Assembly: GCA_973895155.1 (NCBI GenBank)
Contig: OZ316891.1
Coordinates: 18,104,001-18,168,000, forward strand
Direction of reading: 5' to 3'
Length of the DNA stretch: 64,000 nt
Source: Marsupella aquatica
Taxonomy: Eukaryota; Marchantiophyta
Shown: one piece after another, positions 1 through 9,415 of the stretch
How the letters are laid out: each line of letters opens with the position of its first letter
Numbering within the stretch: position 1 is the stretch's first letter
Made by a program: the position numbers and the translations under genes
The notes under the pieces: generated by a model
Databases searched by the model: none
Told to the model about the DNA's origin: nothing
What the model saw: only the letters and a program-made list of their open reading frames with translations

Positions 1-1775
1 GGGAATCGGCATGACATGGCTTCTCTAGAGGCCATCTCTCACTCCGTTGCGTGAGAGGGAAGGAAAAGGGGCGCTCAATTTTGAGTGAGTACTAACCCGT
101 AACTGCAGTGTTATGAAGCGGTCAAAGTTGGTACCCCACTGGACTTATCTGTCGTAACTGGCTACTATAAGCTGGGTTACGGGAGCACTATTCTACCCAT
201 AACTTTCCGCTAACACCCTACTTTGAGACGCCCTAATAAAGACAAAATTGAAATGAGGATGGACAAAAAACAAGGATGGGGCAAAGACTAACCAAAATAG
301 TATATGTGCAAGATTTTTCTTCATATCTATTAATTTAAGTTCAAGGAACGGGTCATTGGGCTAGTAGGCTTGAAAGCTATGTTCTATGCTGAAACTTGTC
401 CACTGGATTTGGTTGGGAAAAGTTCTAATGTATGTCCACTCGTTCTTGTAAATCCACCCTAACCTCCAGTTTTTCTCAAGCATGAAGTGTTTTGTTGCAA
501 AGGACTTCTGTGAACCCTACCTTGGGATTAGGGTGGTGCAAAAGCTGGTCACTTGAACTCAAATCACACTTGCTGCAGTGAAAACTGGTAATGTTGGGAG
601 CCCTATGTTTCTTGGGATGACTAACTTCAAGCAAACTCTACACCAATGTTCACGAATCTGTGCCTGACATTTGGAAATGTGAAGAGACACACCCTCATGT
701 CTTCTCCTTCATGATGAGTGGCACACAATAATGGGCAGTGTTGGATGGCAGTTCCCAATAGGAACAGAAAATTAGTTTCCCTGGTTGAGCTGAACATGCA
801 TGACCAGGATCATTGAATCTTTCTTACTAGCATTATACTGATATATTTTGGAAATATTGAAGTTTTCATACTCACACAAAGGAAGTTTGACTGAATGCTT
901 CGAGGCCAAAATTCCAAATTACCCATCCATTTGTGGGGCCTCCTCAGGTTCTGCCCCTCTTCTGCAGTTTCTTGGAATGTAATTATTTGAAATCGCGCGC
1001 TGGAGGTAGCAAGGAAAATTCTGAATGAAAATCCTTGCAATACTTCACAAAGGCATTCTCCGTCTAATGTACGTTGAAATTGGCTCAATAGTTTACCAAG
1101 TCATCTTCTTCTTGAAAGACTTTCTATAATAATAGTAATCTATATAAAAAAGCCAAGTCAACTTTTGTCCCATGCAGTCCAAAGGAGCAGGCAATTGTTG
1201 TTTCCTATGGATAATAATAAGAAAAAGTTGAGCCGTGGGTGCTGCATGCATGAATGACCCACTGGTTTCATGAAAGTGGATGGGACAACTCACGCAAATC
1301 AGGGTGGGGATGAGGGCTGCTTTGAGGATGGCTAATAATTTTTTTGTTGGCACTGTACTAGTCTTTGAGCACCATTCTACTGGAAAACATTATCGCTCAT
1401 GGTTGTCCATTTCTCAATTTCATCATCAAAAGGTGAGTTGTGAGGTTGTCTTCAAAGCTCTTCTTGTTGATACTTGTGCAGACTCGATGGGATTCAGATA
1501 TGAATGATACTCAAACCACAGACACAGGCCATACAAGGATGGCAGAGAGTATCACGCTAGAGAGTATCAATTTCCTCACCTGACTGTGAACATCCAAGTT
1601 GAAGAGAATTGGATAGTTGGAAGACCGACTCACCAACGTGGTGCATCTTCCACATGAAGGACTCAACTGGAACCCTAAACTTTAATCACAACTGAAACTT
1701 TACTCAACTGGAATTTTAAGTCATTTGAACTTTAAAATAAAAAATGAAAATAGGAGAATGATATCTTGGCCTTGT
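1..1775. other. Intergenic, no gene recognised
   Basis: No reading frame here shows a recognisable domain, and the short frames present (under 95 codons) overlap each other on both strands without coding character. I see no tRNA, rRNA or repeat structure that I can name. The stretch ends at the target duplication of the solo LTR. Confidence 0.6.
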
Positions 1776-3218
1776 GTTATAGTCGCGGAACTTGACTATC
1801 TTAACACTTAGCTCCGGCGTCGCTCACTCCGACGCCGAGCTCCCCTATGGTCCAGGCCCAAAACGGCCATCCGGGGAGGACTTAGCATGGGAAGACTTGT
1901 GGGCAATGGGGCGTGGCATTGGCAAAGGCAAGGCGCTAAGCTGGTGATACACACTAAGGGCTTAGACTAGTTGAGGGCTAGTTGGGTCAAGAGGAAAGGG
2001 TTGGGCTCAAGGTCAACCGTCCGGACCTCCGGACAAACTTTGAGTTCCGAGGGCTTGAGTGAGAGCTCCTCTTGGGCCCAAGGCAAATGGAGTTTACTCC
2101 ATGGGCAACAGACACTTGGGGCACGAGTTACGACCCGATCCGGGTTTGGCCGATCAAGGGTCCCGGGCAACAATGAGATCTGAGGTCCTAGGCATGAGCA
2201 CTGGGTTGGCCCGATCACAGCGGGCTAAGGCACTCCACTTACAGACGCCTAACTAGAAAGTTATGGGCATTGCCAGTTGGTGGCACGCCCAGACATGTGG
2301 GTTGTGGTCCAGGTGGGGGGCCAAAATTTGAGGACCAAAGTAGGTCCGGGGGTGACAGGTCTCCAAAAGCATATATAAGGGGAGTGGTGTCTCCCTGGGT
2401 GCTAAGGGCAAGCCGAAGTCGTGAGCCACGGTGGTCGCGACACTAAGGGAAAACGCCAAACGGAAATGGCGATAATTTCCCAACGGGAAGACCGTTGGAG
2501 GACTTCTTGGGTACGTTGGAAATATTCAAGGAGGACTACATCATCCTGAGCTCAGCTGGGTCTAGGGGTGCCATGGGTTCTCAGGGTTTGCGGGGGCTAT
2601 TTTGCCTATTTGCCAAAACAGCAGCCAAGCCGCGTTCAGTCTCTCAAGTGAGTTCCAAGGGCACTTGGCCCCTAGACCATTAGTGGGGTGAGAACCGGGA
2701 GTTGGTTGCTAGAGTTGGGGCCATTCTGGTCCCGATGTGTTGGGACAAGCTTTAGGACAAGCTATGCTATTTGGGCCATGAACATGTCCTGGGGGCAGGG
2801 CGGTTAATTGGTGATGGATAGGTACAAGGGGAAACCCGGGCTGCGCCCAAGGAAGGAGCTGTTATGGACAAACAGTGGGTGTTGTTTTTGGTTCCAACTT
2901 ATGGCATTGGGAGGACCTATTGTTGACCTACTTACCAATGTCTGTTGAGCTTGAGTTAGGATACTAGACTTGGGAGATCTAGATCCTAAGGGGTTACTTA
3001 CCGGAGTGCTTGGTTGCTTGTGCAGACAATGAGGGCCATTGAGCCATGGTCGTACTAGAGAGCGGGTGCAACTTTGTATGGGAGGGGTTGCAGGTGGTGT
3101 TAAGGGCACCAAGTTGCTTGCTCGAGGAGTTCTATGGAGGCGTCCGTGCACCGAGGGCACTTAGGCGTGGGTGCTGGGATTGGTGAGGGTGCTGGGTGGC
3201 AAGGTCCACCACTGTTAT
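1776..3218 (+). mobile_element. Solo LTR of a Ty3-type retrotransposon with 5-bp target duplication
   Basis: The LTR body is 1781-3213 (1433 bp). It aligns along its length with the LTR at 60151-61677, which is followed by a primer-binding site and gag, so identity and orientation come from that copy. The body is flanked by the 5-bp direct repeat GTTAT (1776-1780 and 3214-3218) and no internal domain follows, the signature of a solo LTR left by LTR-LTR recombination. The termini are AGT at the start and ACT at the end, an inverted pair but not the usual TG/CA. Near the 5' end is a GC-rich inverted repeat (1811-1822 with 1830-1840) that is also present in the second copy. The copies differ by many substitutions and small indels, so this one is not recent. 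Confidence 0.9.
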
Positions 3219-3464
3219 TTACTAAATGAAAAGTAGTAATTGTTCCCTACACATCCGGGATGGCAAGATGGTAGTCCTTGTTCCTAGAGTGTGGATTAAG
3301 TATCTCATAACAAATGCAAGACCTTCAATTTGAGACTTTGCCATTGTTCTCTCCCCATTATTGGGTCTCGTTTGCTCTTGAGACCATTTTAATTTATTTT
3401 TGTTCTTTGACAATGTGATATATAAATTGTCTGTATAATTTGAGACAATCAAGTGTACAATAAC

Positions 3465-3590
3465 TAGCCCAGAGAGACATGGTTGTGTAGTAGCTAACTT
3501 GAGTGGAGATTGATAGATATTGGGTTCAGCTTTTGGGATTGACTCTTCCATTATCATAGGGTTTCACAGATTTTCCCTTAAATAAAAAAA
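3465..3590 (+). repeat. SINE-like repeat, copy a
   Basis: One of three or four related short repeats at 3.4-4.9 kb. It starts with AGCCCAGAGAGRCATGG, contains an A-box-like TAGCTAACTTG and a weak B-box-like GGGTTCAGC about 30 bases on, and ends with a shared tail GGGTTTCACAGATTTTCCC (about 3556-3575) and an A-rich stretch. Spaced A and B boxes plus an A-rich end fit a tRNA-derived SINE. I cannot name the family. Confidence 0.5.
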
Positions 3591-3660
3591 TTGTACATAA
3601 TCTGCTTTGCCTCAAAAACAGGAAAAAATTAATGAATGGGTGGTAAGAGGTTACCCAACA

Positions 3661-3768
3661 AGCCCAGAGAGGCATGGGTGTGTGGTAGCTCACTTGAGTT
3701 GAGGCTCATAGGTCTAGAGTTCAAACTTTGTGGCTTACAAGGATGATAACTTCATTAGTTATTAGTCA
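3661..3768 (+). repeat. SINE-like repeat, copy b, 5' part (interrupted)
   Basis: This is the best preserved head of the family: TAGCTCACTTG resembles a tRNA A box, and GAGTTCAAACT about 22 bases further resembles a B box. The copy breaks off at a 17-bp sequence (3752-3768) that recurs exactly at 4579-4595. After the second occurrence the shared tail (GGGGTTTCACAAATTTTTCC, about 4638-4657) resumes. The copy therefore appears split by an 810-bp insertion. Confidence 0.5.
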
Positions 3769-4595
3769 GTTCTTGGCAAATCTCAAAGAGGTCTCCAACA
3801 TTATTAAAAAAAATGATGTTTTATGTATGGAAATTGTACGGACGTGTTGTTTGGCATCCAGTTTTTCTTGACATGTCAATTGGGTCTCTGAGATAGGGGT
3901 GGGATTGTACGCGTTATGAAGCAACGGGCTTAAGAATCTTGTTGAATAGGGTTTGGGAATATTGCTCCATGTCAAAGAGAGTCTCCGAGATAAGACATCA
4001 TGTTAGAAATATTGCTCTATCTCAAAGAGCATCTTTGAGATAAGCCTCTCTCCTCCAAGATTCCAATATAATGGCAACTTCCATCTTGGAGAGACTCTCT
4101 AAGATGGAGCTTGTACGTTCCCATATCCTGCAAACCCTGACATTTTCCAATAGAATGTTGACTCCCATCTTGGAGAGTCTCTCAAAGATGGATCTTAGTG
4201 GTTTCAAGGTCTTGTTGACCCTTCATTTTCCAATAAAATGGTGATTCCCATCTCAGAGACTAAGGCTCTTTCAGATGGAGCTTAGTGGGTCGTCTTGTTG
4301 ACCATTCATTTTCCAATATAATGTTGACTCCCATCTTGGAGAGGCTCTTTGAGATGGAGTTTGTCTAATATTTCCATGTTTTCCCAACTCTTGGGGTTCT
4401 CCAAGCAACTCATCTTGGAGAGGCTCTCTAAGATGAGTAAGATTCTCCATGTCAGAGAGGCATCTGACTTCCACAATTAGCGGAGGATGAATGGTACCGA
4501 CTCCCCCCAGTTTTTCCTAGAATGTTGGCTGCCTCTCTAAGATCCTCATTTGGGGGCGGAAATGACATATTAGTCATCTCATTAGTTATTAGTCA
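3752..4595. mobile_element. 810-bp insertion of tandem palindromes with 17-bp direct repeats
   Basis: The insert (3769-4578) is flanked by perfect copies of TCATTAGTTATTAGTCA at 3752-3768 and 4579-4595 and separates the head and tail of a SINE-like repeat. It holds about eight imperfect palindromes. Those at 4081, 4165, 4248, 4331 and 4410 are spaced 79-84 bp apart and have arms such as CATCTTGGAGAG and CTCTCTAAGATG. Two earlier ones at about 3968 and 4018 have different arm sequences (for example TATCTCAAAGA with TCTTTGAGATA). I see no coding frame, transposase or poly-A tail. The 17-bp duplication suggests transposition by an enzyme outside the LTR type, but no known class fits clearly. Confidence 0.55.
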
Positions 4596-4680
4596 CTAAT
4601 AACTAATGATATACTCATACTCCTGGCTTACTATTCCCTTTCTGTGGGGTTTCACAAATTTTTCCTTAAGTTTGTTCTTT
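4596..4680 (+). repeat. SINE-like repeat copy b, 3' tail
   Basis: This continues copy b after the insertion. It contains the shared tail motif GGGGTTTCAC followed by a T-rich stretch. At its left edge, bases 4580-4608 form a palindrome with 14-bp perfect arms and one unpaired base (arms CATTAGTTATTAGT and ACTAATAACTAATG), which is the restored target site of the insertion. Confidence 0.45.
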
Positions 4681-4701
4681 AGAAAAAAAGGTTACCCAAC
4701 A

Positions 4702-4880
4702 AGCCCAAAAGGCATGGTCACTTTAGTGGAGACTCATAGGTTTAGGGTTTTGGGTTCAAATGTTGTGACTATGGTAGTTCACTTCACAGTGGAGAGAGAT
4801 AGATCTTGGTTCAAATATTGTGATTTGGCCCTACCCTTTGTATGGGGTTTTCACTGATTTCCCTTGATTTCACTCAAAAC
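4702..4880 (+). repeat. SINE-like repeat, copy c
   Basis: It begins AGCCCAAAAGGCATGG and contains GGGTTCAAATGTTGTG (B-box-like). It then has a partial internal duplication (TAGTTCACTTCACAGTGGAG and GGTTCAAATATTGTG) and ends in the shared tail GGGGTTTTCACTGATTTCCC. It lies about 400 bp upstream of the OEP7-like gene. Confidence 0.45.
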
Positions 4881-5285
4881 AGGGAAGGAAAAAAAGAAAG
4901 AAAGAGGTAACCCATCACATGTGTGAGGTGAGTTTTTCATTTTCTGGGATTTCCACTGGTCTGAAGGTGAGAGAATATTTGTGCAGGAGCCAAGGCCACG
5001 ATTTGATTTTAGCCGTCCAGGTGGGAGAAATGTAGTGGCATCATCAGAGACCGAAAGCTAGCTTTGCTGTGCTTGCTTGCAGGAGCAGAAAGAGTAATAA
5101 AACGAACGGGATGCACGGGAGAAAGATGATTGCATGATTGCTTGCTCGCTCTCTGAAATTGCCATTGGCAGAGCTACAAGGTCCTGTTGGCAGAGAGAGG
5201 GAAGCAGAAGGAGGACGACAAGAAGAAGACGAGGGGGTCGTGGTTGATGAGAGGAGATCAGAGGGGAAGCGGATCGGAGCGAAAG

Positions 5286-5513
5286 ATGGGTGCCGTGACA
5301 ACAGCTGTGATTGCGGTGATTGGGTTGCTGTTGGGATGGGCAGCAGTGGAGGTGGCTTGCAAGCCGTGCTTGGAGTCGGGCAGGGCTGCCATCAACAGAG
5401 ACTTGGATCCCAACTACGACCCTGATGATGATTTGCCCGGTGGCCGTGATTCTCAGTCTTCAGAGGGCCCCTACCATGAAGCCCCAGCCCCCAAGCAGCC
5501 CAAGGAGGTGTGA
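5286..5513 (+). CDS. OEP7: OEP7-like chloroplast outer envelope protein
   Basis: Encodes 75 residues. Residues 1-25 are one hydrophobic segment with few charges ahead of it, followed by GWAAVEVACKPCLES (residues 17-31) and an Asp-rich tail (DPNYDPDDD, 41-49). This matches the layout of the plant OEP7/OEP6 family, where GW-x-A-x-E-x-A-x-KP closes the membrane anchor and an acidic cytosolic tail follows. Such proteins are about 60-80 residues and insert as signal-anchored proteins in the chloroplast outer envelope with the C-terminus in the cytosol. The frame is open upstream to 5187, which would add 33 polar residues. I chose the ATG at 5286 because family members begin just before the anchor. 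No intron is needed. Function beyond envelope anchoring is not known from sequence. Confidence 0.72.
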   Translation: MGAVTTAVIAVIGLLLGWAAVEVACKPCLESGRAAINRDLDPNYDPDDDLPGGRDSQSSEGPYHEAPAPKQPKEV

Positions 5514-8500
5514 TGATGACTCCCCTTTCGGTGGATTGCCTCACTGGCTTCCTCTTGCCTCTCTATTTGATTGATTTTGGTTTTGTCAAATGCTGCCAGC
5601 AACTTTGGATGGGAACGTCCTTTGTCTCTCTGTCAAACCTCCTTCTCCTCAATTGAACCAGTCAGTTCATTATAGGCTGCCAGCCATCCCAACAATTTGG
5701 GGGAAGGCTCCTTGTCCTTGTTTCACACCTCCTCCCTCTTCCATTCATTCAATCTGGTCGCTGTGGAATGGCTAGACATCAGATACATGGGCAAGTCCTC
5801 ATTGATATCTCTGGTTTTGTCCAGCCGACCCAACGAATTGCATGGCCAGGCTCTCTGTTTGTATCAAACCTTCTCCTCCTTACCTTTGTTCAACTCTTTC
5901 ATCATGTAATGTCGAGCCATCGGACACGTAGGCAACAGCGTCACACTCGTGAGAAGAAAGGCATGTTCGGTCTGCTCCTCAGTGGGTCGGAAAGCTTCTG
6001 AAGGGAGATCTTTAGAAACATCTGAGAAAACCCTGCCGTAATTCTAAAGTGACGAATCGGAAAGCATTTCTTAGCACTTGGGTTTCGCATTGTTTGAGGA
6101 AAAGTCCTAGTTGTTGAAGCACCTTCACGTCCCTTCTGGATAGCAATGCTCACTTGTAGAATTGCCGCCGAAAAGATTTGTTGGAGGAGTTGAGCATACT
6201 CGTCAATTTCACAATCAAGAGGCGATTAGTTAACAGTGAATGTGAATGTGAATAATACGTGAGTAAATGTGCTCTAGTCATTTAGGGTTTCAGGTGACGC
6301 TTTCTTGAGTTTGAATTTGGGTCTGGTTGATCTGAGTTAAATGTCGTGAGGAGCCAGTTTAGGAATAACTGTGTAGCAGAGGATGTCACGGAATATTGTT
6401 TTGCATCCTCCAGTGCAATGTTCGGTGCTCGATGCTCCTGCCAGGGGTATGGATGTTTCAGTTTAACATTTTAGGGGAAAATCGGTTGTCGAAGGTGAAA
6501 GCGTCTGCGATAATTAGCCGTGTGTTCAGCTCCTGTTCGTTATGACTGCAAAGGGACACACTCAGCGGTCTCACCATGTGGTCATTTTTTTGAGCTGTGT
6601 CATCGTAGATTTAGCGCCTTGTAGACTTCAGAACTCAAGATTCTCTCATTCTAGCTGTCGGTTATAACATGAGTTTAATGGTCCTTCAGCCGTAAGCATC
6701 CTCTCATGATGTCCACGTTATTCTGCCGTGCCCCTGCCCCTGCCCCTGCCGCTGAGCTTGCAGAAAGAACAGTACGGTTTAAGTGGAAAGCCCACCACAG
6801 GCTTGGAAACAAGTCTGCGGAACAGTGACGTTTCCTTGAAATTTGGAGAGAAATGAAGAGTGCGAGGAGGGGCGAATGTTTTGGAGCGGGTCTCCTTTGG
6901 GCAGATTTTCAATGCATGTGGTCCTCAGTGAATCACAGTGGCTTCATCTGATGCGAAGGTCGGAATTTCTTCCGTCCAGCAAGATTGATAGCAAACACTG
7001 CTCTTGTCCAGAGCAGTGGCTTTTTACGTCTGGGTCATCTTACAGCTGTGGTTTTCCTTGAATGGCAGGTATAAACTCTGGCAGATGAATCAAGTGAAGA
7101 CAGTTTGCTCTTGTCTCGACGACTCTTTTCTAACAGACACTGGCTATCAGTATGACCATCGATTATACTGATACTCCATTTTTGTATGAAGGATCTCTAC
7201 ACGTACATATCTATGAGTCCTTGTCTGAAGTGCCTAATGGGAGTTCAATAACCAAGTAGGTATTGATTGTTACATGAACTTTTGTTTGAGTAGAAAACTT
7301 CGAGTCATCTGCACACTACAAGGTTCAGTAAGCCTCTCGGGTGCAACGCTGCCTGTGAAGTACATGTTTTTAGTAGATCGATCCAGGGTGTACATAGCTT
7401 TTGTTTATCGAGCTTTAGGTAGCTGGACTCAGCAGTTGCCATAAGGAATCAAGAAGTGATTTCTTCAATTTGAAAGAACCATTCATCTATTTCATCCAGA
7501 TTTTATGAGCACCTCGCTCGGGGAAGGATACGGGGCTCGTAGGCTTAAAGCAACACAAAGACTCCAAAGTTTAAATCCGCTTTGGTATGAGTAAGGAGTC
7601 AATTTTTTTTGCATGTGTTAACGACTTGCAAATGTCCAGTTGGAGCTCTTCATGCAACTAAATTCCTTGTAGTCGTACGATGAAATGCGGATTTGGTTGT
7701 CATCACTGTGCACAAAATTGTGGTCCTTGTGTCACGTTGTCCCGTCTCATGACGTTTGTTGATCAGCATCCCATAGGTAATGCTTCATCATCTAGTTTAG
7801 CTTAAGTTGCATTATTGGACGATCAATCCCTTGAGATCTTAATTTGAGACGAATCTATACGAGGAAAGGGGCATGGTCTGGAGATAGCACGAAGTTTCAT
7901 TTCTCTTACAAGTGAAAACAAGAACGACCTACAGATTAGTGAACAAATGGATTCGAAATGGAGATGCCCGACCCGATATCTTACCAGGTCAAACCAAAAG
8001 TTGCGAGAAATTTGTTCGACGTTATAAAATCCTTGATAGATGACATCGATCTTGGATGGAAAGCATTTGAAGCCGAGCCATGTTTGAAAGGTCTTGAAGG
8101 GAATGCTTGTGTTGCAATGCGAATTTGCGTTTGTGTAGTGCTGGGCAGATAGAGTCTTCTGGTGATAGCGAATGAGCTCAACTCGCGAGTAGTGCAAGCA
8201 AACGAAGAGCAATATAGTGAAGATATGAGTTGTTCCTCTATATTGTAACTCTGAGCTCCATAGTGTACTAAAATGAATTTGAAGGGTGCAGGCTAAGCTT
8301 GTGGGATGATCAACTCTTCTTTTGATAAATTATGAGGCTCTGTTGGCGAGTAATGAAACTATGAAAGAGTAGATATTCCCTCGTTTGTAATCCTACAGGT
8401 TTTCTCGACAGGTTTGGTTCTTTTAATGAGCAGAAACGCCTTTCTAAGCAGAAGAACAGTAGATAACTGAACAAAGAACATGTCCTTTCTTGAATATAAA

Positions 8501-9415
8501 ATTTTAGTTTTTAATTTCTAACTCAAACTCCTGAGTTGTTAAAGGGCGTGTCAAATGATTATTGAATTAACACCGACTAACACTACTAGTCTGTATGCCA
8601 AATTATAGAATTCCAAACTATTTACAGGTAGAACGCTATCAGCTAAGGGTTCGAGTTGTAGAATATCCGACTGAGAGTACGCAGAACATTTTCCAAGACA
8701 CTTGGGTCACAGTTGGCCTCCTCTCATTACAGAATATGGGGCCTCCTCTCATTACAGAATATGATGCCTTTAGCAGTAAAATTCCATCACCTCCCGATAA
8801 CGTTCGAAACCATGTCTCAGCTGCAGGAACTACTGCTGCTCTAGATAGGTTTGAGCCAGTGAGTTGAGACATCCTTCAAAGTCGCTCTTTCAAAAAATTC
8901 GAGGCGTACTCCCGATTCATATTTGTGTTTGTCGTTCTCTAATCAAGAGCAGGAGCCAATACCACTATAGCCCACCGCAACCCAAGACAGGAATGTCGAA
9001 ATTCACACAGCGTGATTCTGATAAGATAATCCTCGCCATCGTTAGATAGCCAGTGCGACCATCAAATTTTGTAGACTACGTTCTCCCAGATGCATAACTC
9101 GATGAAAGACAGGTTTTAGGATTATGAGATACACAATGCTGGCACGTCTTCAACCTGAATCTAAATTTCACCAGTACTTCTCCGAAGTGGCATGAATGCC
9201 TCTCAGCGATAGACTTTAAGACTTGGACGTTACATTGAGAAACTCACTCCTTTTTGAAAAGGTGGTTCAAATTTCAATATCATCTTTCACTGACTAAGGC
9301 TATATATCCCACTTCAGGGTTCCATAGCCCTTTGCCTGTCTTGTCACTGATACACACAGATCATGACCTTCATTGGTTGCTGAAAGCCGATTCACATGGT
9401 AGAAAATAGTAATAT
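5514..9415. other. Intergenic, no gene recognised
   Basis: This holds the 3' flank of the OEP7-like gene and then about 3.5 kb without a convincing reading frame or RNA gene. Local features are a short CCCCTG repeat (about 6728-6752) and an exact 25-bp-period duplication (8715-8763). A minus-strand frame of 129 codons at 7823-8212 has no recognisable motif. Confidence 0.5.

Noticed and set aside
3960-4475. Evenly spaced repeats considered as a CRISPR-like array.
   Set aside because: Units are diverged palindromes without distinct spacers, in nuclear plant-like DNA with no cas genes.
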